From NCBI GenBank assembly GCA_944386045.1, contig CALWZO010000024.1, positions 36,114 through 100,113 on the forward strand: 64,000 bases of DNA. Direction: 5' to 3'. The position numbers and the translations under genes are program-made. Source of the stretch: an uncultured Clostridia bacterium (GTDB lineage: Bacteria; Bacillota; Clostridia; Oscillospirales; Ruminococcaceae). A model generated the notes under the pieces. It was not told the DNA's origin. It made no database searches and saw only the letters and a list, made by a program, of their open reading frames with translations. Shown here in pieces: positions 33,860 to 43,470 of this stretch (position 1 is the first letter of the stretch; each line of letters begins with the position of its first letter).

Positions 33860-34476
33860 GCAACAAAGGCATTATAGTGGCCATAACAGGTCAGAGCGGC
33901 TGCGGTAAAAGCACCCTCAGCGCCTTTTATCGTTCCAGGTCATACACTGTTATAGACTGCGACGAGGTGGCAAAGGATGTGCACAAAAACCCCCGGTGTA
34001 TCGAAGAACTAGCGGGATTTTTCGGCGCAGATATAATATTTGAAGGGCAGTTGGACAAAGCGCTTTTGTCCCAAAGGGCTTTTGCTTCCGCCGCAAACCT
34101 TCAAAAGCTGACAGATATAACACATCCGTATATCATACGGGATATACTGCGGCAGGCACAGGCTGCTTTTGACGGCGGCGAACGGATGGTTTTTGTGGAC
34201 GGCGCAGTTATAATCAACCATGATTTTGAAAAATACTGCGACAAGTTTATAGTGGTAGTAGCCTCGCGGGAAGTTCAGCGGGAAAGGCTGATAAAGCGCG
34301 ACGGTATAACACTTGGGCAGGCGCAGGAAAGAATTGGCAGACAAACTTCATATTCCGACATGTTAAAAAAGGCAGATTATGTTATATATAATAATAAGGG
34401 CCCAGACAGCCTGGTTATCCAGGGCGCTTTTGTATTGAAGCAGCTGGAAAAAGCCGGAAAGGGGGAAAAGACATAA
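33856..34476 (+). CDS. coaE: Dephospho-CoA kinase
   Basis: A 206-residue kinase for the last step of coenzyme A synthesis. The P-loop is AITGQSGCGKSTLS at residues 9-22; DCDEVAKDVH is the substrate lid region (the usual DADxIAR), and HPYIIRDIL is the family HP motif. VVASREVQRERLIKRDG fits the later adenine-binding part. ATG at 33856 overlaps the previous stop by four bases. Confidence 0.92.
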   Translation: MSNKGIIVAITGQSGCGKSTLSAFYRSRSYTVIDCDEVAKDVHKNPRCIEELAGFFGADIIFEGQLDKALLSQRAFASAANLQKLTDITHPYIIRDILRQAQAAFDGGERMVFVDGAVIINHDFEKYCDKFIVVVASREVQRERLIKRDGITLGQAQERIGRQTSYSDMLKKADYVIYNNKGPDSLVIQGAFVLKQLEKAGKGEKT

Positions 34477-34493
34477 AAACTTTAAAAAAGTTT

Positions 34494-35045
34494 TTGATTT
34501 CTTTTATAATTCTTATTATGTGCATAGCTTTTATGTCCTGGCTGCTGCGGCAGAAGGAAAAACTGCTGAAGATAGCCTATCCGCTGAAATACACCGAATA
34601 TGTGGAAGAGTACTCGCAGCAGTTCGGCGTTGACAAATATCTGATTTACGCCATGATCAGAACTGAAAGCAGTTTTGACCCGGATGCAAAATCAGATGCC
34701 GGCGCCATAGGTCTGACACAGATTACCGAGGAAACTTTTCAATGGCTTAAATCAAAATTATGTCCGCAGGAGGATATAGTTTTTGAGGATCTTTACGACC
34801 CGCAGACATCCATAAGGTTTGGCGCGTATTATATTTCCAAATGTCTGGACAGGTATTCCGGCAGCGTGGAAACGGCCGCCGCCGCATATCACAGCGGCTG
34901 GGGAACAGTGGATAAACTGCTTAAAGAGCAGGGCGGTCAGGTGCTTGTGGAGTTTCCCTATGTGCAGATGAACAACTATGTATATAAAATAAATAAAGCC
35001 TATAAAAATTATCAGGAAATATATCAAAACAAAGAAGGAGTATAA
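34494..35045 (+). CDS. Lytic transglycosylase, SLT domain
   Basis: A membrane-anchored or secreted peptidoglycan lytic enzyme of 183 residues from TTG 34494. The catalytic glutamate lies in YAMIRTESSFDPDAKSDAGAIGLTQI, followed by LYDPQTSIRFGAYYISK and AAAAYHSGWGTV, all typical of the SLT/Slt70 family. The start is uncertain: TTG 34494 has no ribosome binding site, whereas an in-frame ATA at 34473 overlaps the coaE stop (ATAA), follows GGGGGA, and would give the better signal sequence MKTLKKFLISFIILIM. Operon position between coaE and the M18 peptidase. Confidence 0.88.
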   Translation: MISFIILIMCIAFMSWLLRQKEKLLKIAYPLKYTEYVEEYSQQFGVDKYLIYAMIRTESSFDPDAKSDAGAIGLTQITEETFQWLKSKLCPQEDIVFEDLYDPQTSIRFGAYYISKCLDRYSGSVETAAAAYHSGWGTVDKLLKEQGGQVLVEFPYVQMNNYVYKINKAYKNYQEIYQNKEGV

Positions 35046-35048
35046 CAA

Positions 35049-36446
35049 ATGGAAAATGTAAAAAGCGGCAAGAAATTGCAGGAAATGCTGACCTATTCTG
35101 TAAAACACATTGCCAAAAGAGACCGCGACGCGGTGGAAAAAAGCTTTGAATTTTGCGAAGGTTACAAGGACTTTCTCAGCCGGAGCAAAACAGAACGCCT
35201 GGCAGCGGCAAACATTCTGGAAATAGCCAAAGCCAACGGCTACACACAGTATGACAGCGCCAAAGTTTACTTTGCCGGCGACAAAGTTTATCTCAACAAC
35301 CGCGACAAGTCTGTGATACTGGCAACAATAGGCACAAACACATTGGACAAAGGTGTAAGCATTGTGGCCAGCCACATCGACTGCCCCCGCCTGGACTTAA
35401 AGCCCAACCCGATGTACGAAAACAATGAAATAGGTTATTTCAAAACCCATTATTACGGCGGTGTAAAACGCTATCAGTGGGCTGCTATGCCTCTGGCCAT
35501 TCACGGTGTTGTGGTAAAGACAAACGGTGAAAAAGTGGAGATACACATCGGTGAAGACCCGGCAGATCCGGTATTCTGTCTGACCGACCTTCTGCCGCAC
35601 CTGTCAAAAGACCAGGCCGAAAGAAAGATGCGCGATGTAATCAAAGGCGAGGAGATGAATGTGGTCATATCCAGCCTGCCTTACCGGGACGACGAGGTAA
35701 AAGAAGCCGTAAAACTGACTGCCCTTGCACTGATGTATGAGAAATACTCTATAACAGAAAGAGAGTTCATCAATGCAGAGCTGGAGGTTGTTCCTGCCGG
35801 CGGCGCACGCGATGTAGGTTTTGACCGTTCACTTATCGGTGCCTACGGCCATGATGACAGGGTTTGCGCATACACATCCCTTATGGCCGAAATCGAGGCT
35901 GATGCCCCTGCATATACAACTGTCAGCGTATACGCTGACAAAGAAGAGGTTGGCTCTGACGGCGTAACCGGTATGCACTCCGACTTCCTGGAGCACTTTA
36001 TAATCCACCTGGCACAGATGCAGAATGTTGACCCGCTGATGGTTCTGCGCAACTCCAAATGTCTGTCAGCCGATGTAAATGCAGCTTATGACCCCACTTT
36101 CCGGGATGTTATGGAGCCCAGAAACTCCTGCTACATCAACCGCGGTGTTGTTATAACAAAATACACAGGCTCCGGCGGAAAAGGCGGCACAAACGACACC
36201 ACCGCCGAATACATGGCAGAAGTGACAAACCTGCTGGACAGCAAGGGTGTTTTCTGGCAGACAGGCGAACTGGGCAAGGTTGACCAGGGCGGCGGCGGAA
36301 CAGTTGCCAAATTTGTATCACAGAAAAATGTTGATACAGTTGATGTGGGTGTTCCGGTTCTGTCCATGCACTCTCCCTTCGAGCTGGTTGCAAAGACCGA
36401 TGTTTATGCTACATACAAAGCTTTCCAGGCATTTTTGAACAGATAA
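35049..36446 (+). CDS. M18 family aminopeptidase
   Basis: A 465-residue zinc aminopeptidase of family M18, which removes N-terminal acidic or neutral residues from peptides in the cytosol. Metal and catalytic blocks: IVASHIDCPRLDLKPNP, YGHDDRVCAYTSL, SVYADKEEVGSDGVTG and, near the end, VPVLSMHSPFELVAKTDVYATYKAF. Length and order fit the family form seen in Clostridia (apeA-like). ATG at 35049 follows AAGGAG. A weak terminator hairpin follows. Confidence 0.94.
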   Translation: MENVKSGKKLQEMLTYSVKHIAKRDRDAVEKSFEFCEGYKDFLSRSKTERLAAANILEIAKANGYTQYDSAKVYFAGDKVYLNNRDKSVILATIGTNTLDKGVSIVASHIDCPRLDLKPNPMYENNEIGYFKTHYYGGVKRYQWAAMPLAIHGVVVKTNGEKVEIHIGEDPADPVFCLTDLLPHLSKDQAERKMRDVIKGEEMNVVISSLPYRDDEVKEAVKLTALALMYEKYSITEREFINAELEVVPAGGARDVGFDRSLIGAYGHDDRVCAYTSLMAEIEADAPAYTTVSVYADKEEVGSDGVTGMHSDFLEHFIIHLAQMQNVDPLMVLRNSKCLSADVNAAYDPTFRDVMEPRNSCYINRGVVITKYTGSGGKGGTNDTTAEYMAEVTNLLDSKGVFWQTGELGKVDQGGGGTVAKFVSQKNVDTVDVGVPVLSMHSPFELVAKTDVYATYKAFQAFLNR

Positions 36447-36453
36447 TCCATTG

Positions 36454-36490
36454 TTGGCCGCCCGAATGACAAATAGGGCGGTCAATTTTA
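36454..36490 (+). terminator. Probable terminator of the prfA-M18 operon
   Basis: TTGGCCGCCC (36454-36463) pairs with GGGCGGTCAA (36476-36485) with one G-U pair; only four T follow. Confidence 0.6.
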
Positions 36491-36530
36491 ACAAAAACGC
36501 CATTATTTTAAAAATTTTGTGCAAAAACTA

Positions 36531-36559
36531 TTGATAAGTTGTGAATAATTTTATATAAT
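36531..36559 (+). promoter_or_regulatory. Promoter of hppA
   Basis: TTGATA at 36531-36536 and TATAAT at 36554-36559 with a 17-base gap, about 45 bases before the start codon. Confidence 0.8.
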
Positions 36560-36604
36560 TGATAGGCATTGAAATTATTTGCTTAAATTAAGGAGGAATA
36601 AATT

Positions 36605-38596
36605 TTGAATCTGATTTATGTAGCAGTTGGCGCCGGTGTTCTGGCTCTGCTGTTTGCTTTCGTACTGACAGGCAAAGTTAACAAAGTCGGCGAAGGCACA
36701 GACAGAATGAGAGAAATCGCTGCTGCCATTGCTGAAGGTGCACGCGCGTTCCTGTTTGCAGAATACAAAATTCTGGTTGTGTTCGCAGTTGTGCTGTTTG
36801 TGCTTATTTTCGCCCTCAGAGGCATGATGACTGCTGTTTGCTTCCTTTTCGGTGCCGGTCTTTCCACCGTTGCAGGTTACTGCGGTATGACCGTTGCCAC
36901 AAAGGCTAATGTAAGAACAGCTAACGCAGCAAAAGAATCCGGTATGGCCAGCGCTTTGTCCGTTGCTTTTTCCGGCGGTGCCGTTATGGGCATGTGCGTT
37001 GCAGGTCTTGGTCTGCTGGGCGTCAGCATTGTATATGCTCTGACAGGCAATGTTGATATTCTGTTTGGTTTCAGCCTTGGTGCTTCATCCATCGCTCTGT
37101 TTGCCCGTGTTGGCGGCGGTATCTATACAAAAGCTGCTGACGTAGGTGCTGACCTGGTTGGTAAAGTTGAAGCCGGCATCCCTGAGGATGACCCGCGTAA
37201 CCCTGCTGTTATCGCTGACAATGTTGGTGACAATGTTGGTGACGTTGCAGGTATGGGTGCTGACCTGTTCGAATCTTATGTAGGTTCTTTGATTTCTGCT
37301 ATGACACTGGGTCTTGCATGGGCCACAAACAATGAAGTTATCATTGAAAACGGCGCTGTTATATTCCCGGCTATTCTGTCTGCTCTGGGTATCGCAGCTT
37401 CAATAATCGGTACATTCCTGGTAAAAGGCAAAGAGGGCGGCAACCCTCAGAAAGCTCTGAACATGGGTACATACACAGCTTCTGCTCTGGTAGTTGTCGG
37501 TGCTTTTGTTCTCAGTAATGTTTTCTTCGGTAACATGAAACCTGCCCTGGCAATTATTGCCGGTCTGGTAGTTGGCCTTATCATCGGTATGGTTACAGAA
37601 ATGTACACATCTGCCGATTACAAATCTGTTAAAAAGATTGCTGACCAGTCTGAAACAGGTGCAGCTACAACAATCATTTCCGGTCTGGCTGTAGGTATGA
37701 ACTCCACAGCTATCCCGATCATCCTCATCAGTGTTGGCATCTATGTTGCTTATATGATGTGCGGTCTGTACGGTATTGCTCTGGCTGCCGTAGGTATGCT
37801 GTCCACAACAGGTATCACTGTTGCTGTTGACGCTTACGGCCCGATTGCTGATAATGCCGGCGGTATCGCTGAAATGTCCGGTCTGGACGAATCCGTTCGT
37901 GACATCACCGACTCCCTGGATGCAGTTGGTAACACAACAGCAGCTATGGGTAAAGGTTTTGCTATAGGTTCTGCCGCTCTGACAGCTCTGGCTCTGTTTG
38001 TTTCCTATGCTGAAGCTGTTGGCCTGTCTTCCATCAACATTCTTTCACACACAACAATCATCGGTCTGCTGATCGGCGGTATGCTGCCGTTCCTGTTCTC
38101 TGCTTTCACAATGGAATCTGTTTCCAAAGCAGCTTATCAGATGATTGAAGAAGTAAGAAGACAGTTCCGTACCATTCCCGGTATCTTGGAAGGTACAGGC
38201 AAACCTGACTACACATCTTGTGTAGGTATTTCCACCACAGCAGCTCTGAAAGAAATGCTGGTTCCCGGCATCATGGCTGTTGTTGCTCCTATCGTTGTTG
38301 GTGTTCTGCTGGGTACAGAAGCTGTTGGCGGTATGCTGGCTGGTTCTCTGGTAACAGGTGTTCTGATGGCTATCTTCATGTCCAACGCCGGCGGCGCATG
38401 GGACAACGCCAAGAAATACATCGAAAACGGCAACCACGGTGGCAAAGGCAGCGAAGCTCATAAAGCAGCTGTTGTTGGCGACACAGTTGGTGACCCGTTC
38501 AAAGATACATCCGGTCCTTCCATCAACATTCTCATCAAACTGATGACAATTGTTGCTTTGGTATTCTGTGGTGTATTCTACGGTATAATCCTGTAA
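36605..38596 (+). CDS. hppA: Membrane pyrophosphatase, K+-dependent, probably Na+-pumping
   Basis: A 663-residue integral membrane enzyme with about 16 helices that uses pyrophosphate hydrolysis to pump Na+ and/or H+ out. The hydrolytic loops are present: [35 protein letters not shown] and the C-terminal [14 protein letters not shown]. The segment [21 protein letters not shown] has alanine where K+-independent pumps have lysine, and so marks the K+-dependent group, which includes the Na+ pumps; Na+ is my inference from this. TTG at 36605 follows AAGGAGG. Codon choice is that of a highly expressed gene. Confidence 0.95.
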   Translation: MNLIYVAVGAGVLALLFAFVLTGKVNKVGEGTDRMREIAAAIAEGARAFLFAEYKILVVFAVVLFVLIFALRGMMTAVCFLFGAGLSTVAGYCGMTVATKANVRTANAAKESGMASALSVAFSGGAVMGMCVAGLGLLGVSIVYALTGNVDILFGFSLGASSIALFARVGGGIYTKAADVGADLVGKVEAGIPEDDPRNPAVIADNVGDNVGDVAGMGADLFESYVGSLISAMTLGLAWATNNEVIIENGAVIFPAILSALGIAASIIGTFLVKGKEGGNPQKALNMGTYTASALVVVGAFVLSNVFFGNMKPALAIIAGLVVGLIIGMVTEMYTSADYKSVKKIADQSETGAATTIISGLAVGMNSTAIPIILISVGIYVAYMMCGLYGIALAAVGMLSTTGITVAVDAYGPIADNAGGIAEMSGLDESVRDITDSLDAVGNTTAAMGKGFAIGSAALTALALFVSYAEAVGLSSINILSHTTIIGLLIGGMLPFLFSAFTMESVSKAAYQMIEEVRRQFRTIPGILEGTGKPDYTSCVGISTTAALKEMLVPGIMAVVAPIVVGVLLGTEAVGGMLAGSLVTGVLMAIFMSNAGGAWDNAKKYIENGNHGGKGSEAHKAAVVGDTVGDPFKDTSGPSINILIKLMTIVALVFCGVFYGIIL

Positions 38597-38607
38597 TATC
38601 AAAAATT

Positions 38608-38634
38608 AAAGCACCTCTTCGGAGGTGCTTTTTT
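38608..38634 (+). terminator. Terminator of hppA
   Basis: A 10-bp stem closed by a TTCG tetraloop (38608-38617 with 38622-38631) and a T-run. Confidence 0.88.
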
Positions 38635-38689
38635 ATTTTTCAGCAATATTCTGTGTGAGGGCTTGGCAGAAACTTCAGCTATATACCTA

Positions 38690-38739
38690 TTGACAAAATT
38701 ATTCTACGATTGTAGAATATAGATATACTACAAATGTAG
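38690..38739 (+). promoter_or_regulatory. Promoter with two BlaI-like operators
   Basis: TTGACA at 38690-38695 and TAGAAT at 38713-38718, 17 bases apart. One dyad, ATTCTACGATTGTAGAAT (38701-38718), covers the -10 box. A second, CTACAAATGTAG (38728-38739), lies just downstream. Both have the TAC-A-TGTA half-sites expected for BlaI/MecI repressors, so the pair probably represses itself. Confidence 0.82.
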
Positions 38740-38751
38740 AAAGGTGATTTT

Positions 38752-39129
38752 ATGAAAGATACGATCCGCCGACTGCCCGACGCTGAACAGGAGGTAATGC
38801 AGGCATTGTGGGCCTGTGAAATCCCGGCGTCCAGACAGGATATAGAAAAAGTCCTGTTTAAAACACATACCATGGCCACAACCACACTTTTAACCTTGCT
38901 TGCAAGATTGTGCGAAAAGGGCTTTGTAAAAAATGAAAAAGATGGCAGAAAAAGCATGTATACACCCCTTGTGTCCCAACAGGAGTACCTGGCCGCCCGA
39001 AGCAAAAACTTTTTTCAAAATCTTTGCGGAGGCAGTTTGTCTGTATTTGCCAATGCGCTGTGCGACAGCGGACTGAGCAGGGAAGATATCGCCCAACTCA
39101 GAGAATTACTGGAAAGGGATGAGTTATGA
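38752..39129 (+). CDS. BlaI/MecI/CopY family repressor
   Basis: A 125-residue winged-helix repressor. RRLPDAEQEVMQALWAC is the usual start, ASRQDIEKVL and TATTLLTLLARLCEKGFVKNEKDGR are the recognition helix and wing, and the C-terminal helices form the dimer. In the Bla system the repressor is cut, directly or not, when BlaR1 senses a beta-lactam. Here the partner follows at once, with ATGA overlap. Two operators lie in its own promoter. No beta-lactamase or penicillin-binding protein gene is beside it. Confidence 0.92.
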   Translation: MKDTIRRLPDAEQEVMQALWACEIPASRQDIEKVLFKTHTMATTTLLTLLARLCEKGFVKNEKDGRKSMYTPLVSQQEYLAARSKNFFQNLCGGSLSVFANALCDSGLSREDIAQLRELLERDEL

Positions 39130-40973
39130 GCAGTGAAGTATTTATGCGCGGCTTGTTTTCGCTTGTTTTTGCTTCAGTCTTTGCCTGGGTTGTTTTTGAC
39201 AGGTATGACAACGATATAGGCAGCGAGCTGACCGAAAAAGAAACCCAGAGGTATCTGCCCTATGTAAACGGTTTTTTACTGCCGCTTTCTATTTTACTAA
39301 CGGTGGGCCTTTCTGCTGTCATGTTCGGTCCGATGCAGGCGGCGCAGGCAATGATTTCTTTCTTCGGTACTTTTCTTCACATCAGCATTTATTATCTGAT
39401 ACTGGCCGCTTTTATGCCTTTTTTCAGAAAACATATCAGCGCCAGGGCATGTGCAATGCTGTGGCTTATTCCTAACTATCTGTACATCTGTAATATGAGC
39501 TATATGGAACTGGACAAGCCATTACTGTGGCTATACATCCCAGGCGATGTAATATGGATAATATTTGCTGTGTGGATAGCTGGGTTTGTCATTTTTCTGG
39601 CTTTTAAATTGGCCGAGCACCTGGCTTTCAGACACCGTTTGCTTCATGGCTCCCAGCCGGTTACAGACCAAAACACCCTTGTATTGCTGGACAGTATTGT
39701 AAAGGAAGCAGGTATAAAAAAAGCAAAGTTCCGACTTGTGATTTCGCCCATGGCGCACACACCTTTGTCAATAGGAATGTTCAGACGCACCATAAGGATT
39801 GTACTTCCACGGAGAAATTACACAATTCAGGAACTGGAACTTATCTTTAAACATGAGATTATTCATATATGCAGGGAAGATTCCTGGTCAAAATTTTTCA
39901 TGACATTCTGTACAGCTATGTGCTGGTTCAATCCGCTTATGTGGAACGCGATGAAAAAAAGCGCCCAGGACCTGGAACTCAGCTGTGATGAAACGGTGCT
40001 GCTGGGTTCTGACGAAAAAACAAGGAAAAAGTACGCGACACTTATTTTGGATACTGCCGGTGACCGGCGCGGGTTTACCACATGTCTTTCTGCATCTGCC
40101 CGGTCGTTGCGATACAGGCTGAAAAGCATAACAAAACCTATAAAAAAATCCAGCGGCGCGCTGATAGTGGGTATTGTCTTTTTTGCCATTTCAATGACCA
40201 GCGGATATGTGGCGTTGGCTTACAGCAAGGGAAGCGGAGCGCAGCTGATTTATGAAAACCAGGGCTTTGAACAATATTCTATCCGCTCCGTTTCAAACCT
40301 GGAGGATGAGCACAACAGGAAATATGAGGTGGTGGATGAAAATGCATTTCACCGCTACCTTTCGGATTTGCAGCTTTCGGATATAGCCGGCAACTATTCT
40401 TATTCTTCATCAGACAAGGTCAGCTACATTATGGATACTCCCCGGGGAACAAAAGTTATAATGCTGTTTGATGATATGATAAAAATCACACGCCTATATG
40501 GTGACAGCCCCTCTTCGGAAACTTACTATGTAAAAGACGGGCTGGACTGGGACTATATTAACAGCATTGTAATCCCGCACCCGGCAGTAAAGGTGCTGTT
40601 GTACAAAGACGGAGAATACAGCAAAACATTTGTGCCGCGTTTAGTAAGCCTTGTAAAATATGTGGAGGGTGCTGAACAACAGGTATACAGGCTGGATACC
40701 CAGGAAAATGAAACCCACGGCGTTTTTTCTCAAAGCTTGTATGATAAGGCTGAATTTGTATTTTCACAGCCTGTGTCAGGTCGGTGCCGTATAACTGTAT
40801 ACGATTGGGACAGGCAGGAAAACTATACTGAAGAAATTGAAATCGCATCAGACATATATCCGTTTACCCTGGCAGATTATCCTGCTCACTACACAATAAG
40901 CGCAGACTTTACCGGTCCTGATGGCACAGCCTATCATGGAGAGTTTATATTTGATATAGGGTACACAGATTGA
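39126..40973 (+). CDS. BlaR1-like M56 membrane metalloprotease with an unfamiliar outer domain
   Basis: A 615-residue sensor protease. Residues 1-340 hold four to five membrane helices and the M56 peptidase: the HEXXH motif is in FKHEIIHICREDSW at about residue 245, followed by ELSCDETVLLG with the third zinc ligand. After a helix at about 345-365 comes a 250-residue domain that should face outside. It lacks the SxxK and KTG motifs of the BlaR1 penicillin-binding domain and is rich in beta-like stretches and aromatic residues. It therefore senses something other than by acylation, perhaps another envelope signal. Only the adjacent repressor is an evident partner. Confidence 0.87.
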   Translation: MSSEVFMRGLFSLVFASVFAWVVFDRYDNDIGSELTEKETQRYLPYVNGFLLPLSILLTVGLSAVMFGPMQAAQAMISFFGTFLHISIYYLILAAFMPFFRKHISARACAMLWLIPNYLYICNMSYMELDKPLLWLYIPGDVIWIIFAVWIAGFVIFLAFKLAEHLAFRHRLLHGSQPVTDQNTLVLLDSIVKEAGIKKAKFRLVISPMAHTPLSIGMFRRTIRIVLPRRNYTIQELELIFKHEIIHICREDSWSKFFMTFCTAMCWFNPLMWNAMKKSAQDLELSCDETVLLGSDEKTRKKYATLILDTAGDRRGFTTCLSASARSLRYRLKSITKPIKKSSGALIVGIVFFAISMTSGYVALAYSKGSGAQLIYENQGFEQYSIRSVSNLEDEHNRKYEVVDENAFHRYLSDLQLSDIAGNYSYSSSDKVSYIMDTPRGTKVIMLFDDMIKITRLYGDSPSSETYYVKDGLDWDYINSIVIPHPAVKVLLYKDGEYSKTFVPRLVSLVKYVEGAEQQVYRLDTQENETHGVFSQSLYDKAEFVFSQPVSGRCRITVYDWDRQENYTEEIEIASDIYPFTLADYPAHYTISADFTGPDGTAYHGEFIFDIGYTD

Positions 40974-40985
40974 AACTTGCACATT

Positions 40986-41023
40986 AAAATATCGGTATTC
41001 TGAAAAGAATACCGATATTTTTG
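40986..41023 (+). terminator. Terminator of the BlaI/BlaR1-like operon
   Basis: A 16-bp stem with a GAAA tetraloop (about 40986-41001 with 41006-41021), followed by T. The next 160 bases up to 41184 hold no gene that I can see. Confidence 0.82.
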
Positions 41024-41183
41024 TTCAGTTATTTGTAGAGTAATCGCTGTAAACACGCTTAATGAGATAAAGTGCTAAAATTGAAATACCAACACTGTAT
41101 TTTGTCATAAGTATGGAATATTTTTAGTCACAGATAAATATAATGTCCAGGTATTATGTATAATTTTTGATGCCGGCTTATAA

Positions 41184-42557
41184 CTAATTTTTATATTTTA
41201 GTTTTTCATTCTTCAGCAGTATCACACACTCCACATGTTTTGTCCTGGGGAACATGTCAAAAGGCTGGACAAATTCTACCTTATATCCGTTCTGGCACAG
41301 GTATTTGCAGTCGCGGGCGGCGGTGGAGGGATTGCAGCTTATCATTGAGATTTTGGGCGGGTTCATCTGTATAATGGCATCCAGGGTGTCCTGGTCACAG
41401 CCTTTGCGCGGGGGGTCTACGATTACAGCGGTAGGCAAAAATTTTTCCTCCAGCAGCTGTTTTGCCGCCTGCTTTGCATCAGCGCATATAAACCTGGTGT
41501 TTGCAGCATTCATTTTCGCCGCATTTATTTTTGCATTTTCCACTGCCTGGGGTATTATTTCCACACCCACCAGCTGTTTTACCTTGTCAGCCATAGATAA
41601 ACCGATAGAGCCGGTGCCGCAGTACATGTCCAGCAGTATATCATCCTGTGTCAATTCCAGGGATTCTTTTGCTGTTTCGTACAGTTTTTGCGCCCCGTCA
41701 TGGTTTACCTGGTAAAAAGAATGGGGACTGATTTCTATTTCAACCCCGCACAAAATATCGGTTATTTTTCCGGGTCCGAAAACAACTCTGTTTTTTTCTC
41801 CCAATATGACATTTGTGTTTTTGTTGTTTACATTTATTACGATTGTGTGTATAGCCGGGAATTTTTCCCTCAGCTTTTCGCACAGCCGGCCAAGCTGTGG
41901 AAAGTCCGCCTTTGTGCACACCGGACACACCATTATCTGGCCGGTAACCCAGCCTTTGCGCAGGTATATATGGCGCACAATTCCGCTACGGTCTGTTTCG
42001 TCATAGGCTTTTATTCCCAGCTCATTCATCAGGCTGACACAATGCTGCGCAATTTCATTCAGGTCTTTCGGCTGAAGCAGACAATCGGAGCAGGGAACAA
42101 GCCTGTGGCTGCGTTTTGCATAAAATCCTGTAACAGCCTGTCCGTCAGCGCCGCGGCCCACAGGGAACTGGGCCTTGTTTCTGTAGCGGGCAGGCATATC
42201 CATGGATTTTGTGGGCAGGACGGTGCAGTCCACCTTACCTATTCTTTCAAAAGCGGCTTTCACAAAATTATATTTTGCCCTTTTTTCTTCCCGGTAGGTT
42301 ATATGCTGAAAATCACAGCCGCCGCAGAGGTGGCTGATAGGGCAGGGGGAAGGCTGCCTTTCAGCGGCCGGGCTGATAATTTTTTCTATTTTGCCAAAAC
42401 CATAGCCGGACAGCACTTTTAAAATTTTTATTTCGCATATATCGCCTGCGGCGGAATCGGGCACAAAAATGACCAGTCCGTCAATTTTTGCAACTCCGTT
42501 TCCGTCGTTGGAATAATCTGTTATTTCGCATTTGACAATGTCGTTCTTTTTCAGCAT
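41184..42557 (-). CDS. rlmD: 23S rRNA (uracil-5-)-methyltransferase, RlmD/RumA family
   Basis: A 457-residue SAM-dependent enzyme that makes m5U in 23S rRNA (or, in some members, tRNA). Residues 1-58 are a TRAM RNA-binding domain. CPISHLCGGCDFQHI and a later cysteine hold the 4Fe-4S cluster. The SAM site is LLDMYCGTGSIGLSMA, and VDPPRKGCD with the catalytic cysteine in MISCNPST follow. It is the Bacillota-type enzyme often annotated RlmD or RlmCD. ATG at 42557 is preferred because AAAGGTG precedes it; the GTG at 42563 is in that site. It is the last gene of a three-gene minus-strand run. Confidence 0.94.
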   Translation of the reverse strand: MLKKNDIVKCEITDYSNDGNGVAKIDGLVIFVPDSAAGDICEIKILKVLSGYGFGKIEKIISPAAERQPSPCPISHLCGGCDFQHITYREEKRAKYNFVKAAFERIGKVDCTVLPTKSMDMPARYRNKAQFPVGRGADGQAVTGFYAKRSHRLVPCSDCLLQPKDLNEIAQHCVSLMNELGIKAYDETDRSGIVRHIYLRKGWVTGQIMVCPVCTKADFPQLGRLCEKLREKFPAIHTIVINVNNKNTNVILGEKNRVVFGPGKITDILCGVEIEISPHSFYQVNHDGAQKLYETAKESLELTQDDILLDMYCGTGSIGLSMADKVKQLVGVEIIPQAVENAKINAAKMNAANTRFICADAKQAAKQLLEEKFLPTAVIVDPPRKGCDQDTLDAIIQMNPPKISMISCNPSTAARDCKYLCQNGYKVEFVQPFDMFPRTKHVECVILLKNEKLKYKN

Positions 42558-42567
42558 AATCACCTTT

Positions 42568-43470
42568 TTAAATTGTTGGTTCTATATAAACGCTTTTGCC
42601 GGAAATACTGTAATTTATATCTTTAAACGGATATTCGTTGTTTCGTATGTTTTCCATGATAAAATTTCTGGCAGAAAAATATTCGTTGTAATTTACAAAG
42701 CACACTTTGGCAAAGCTGTACCGGGACAGGGTGTTTTCCAGGCCAAAGCTTATTCCTGTAATTTCCACATTTTCGCCGAAAGGCTGATATTCCCGGCAGG
42801 CGGCTTCCAGCATCCGGTTATCAAGAATGACAAACCCTTCATTGGCGTCCTTGTTTTCGTTGCAGTATGCGCCGGCCTCCCGGGCGGACAGTGTCACTTC
42901 GTCCAGTCTTTCCAGCGGCACACCCAGCAGTTCTATGTTTTTCAGCAGACTGTCATAGAATATCTGCTGGACAGCACTGATATTTTCCGGTTTTATAACT
43001 GTAAAATTGAATATCTGGTCGCCGTTTTTGTCCGTTATGTTTTCCAGCCACATTTCGTGTATTTTCCGGGCGAAAAGCTCTCCGAAATACTCGTAGTCAG
43101 CGCTGATGGAAAATGCTTTGTCATACCGGTCCAAAGTCCGGCTGTCAATGTTGTTCATCAAAAAAAACACCGGAATATTTTCCTTTTCGCATATCCGGAT
43201 AATCTCCCGGGCGGTTTCTGTGCTTATATTATCGTCCCGCACGGTTACGCTTTCGATAGATTTTATCGTTTCATCATTCAACGCCTGCCGGTAATCCGAC
43301 GCAGGTGCCAGTACAGATTTATCACCGCTTTCACCTGTGGAAATGCTGTCATAAACCTGCTGAAAAGACGGGGATATTATATTCAGACCGTATTTTTCTT
43401 CTTTCTCCTGGCAGGAGGTCATAAAAATAACAGTAAGGGTAAAAATCAATATTCTGCCAAAAAATTTCAT
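42568..43470 (-). CDS. Orphan sugar-binding-like lipoprotein
   Basis: A 300-residue lipoprotein: signal helix FFGRILIFTLTVIF and lipobox MTSC with C20. The mature part resembles a periplasmic galactose/glucose-binding (MglB-type) fold, for example ENIPVFFLMNNIDSRTLDRYDKAFSISADYEYFGELFARKI and later LDNRMLEAACREY, but it is divergent. No ABC transporter permease or ATPase lies nearby, so it may sense rather than import. Its start overlaps the end of the AraC gene (ATGA), which makes a two-gene sensor-regulator pair plausible. This role is inference. Confidence 0.72.
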   Translation of the reverse strand: MKFFGRILIFTLTVIFMTSCQEKEEKYGLNIISPSFQQVYDSISTGESGDKSVLAPASDYRQALNDETIKSIESVTVRDDNISTETAREIIRICEKENIPVFFLMNNIDSRTLDRYDKAFSISADYEYFGELFARKIHEMWLENITDKNGDQIFNFTVIKPENISAVQQIFYDSLLKNIELLGVPLERLDEVTLSAREAGAYCNENKDANEGFVILDNRMLEAACREYQPFGENVEITGISFGLENTLSRYSFAKVCFVNYNEYFSARNFIMENIRNNEYPFKDINYSISGKSVYIEPTI

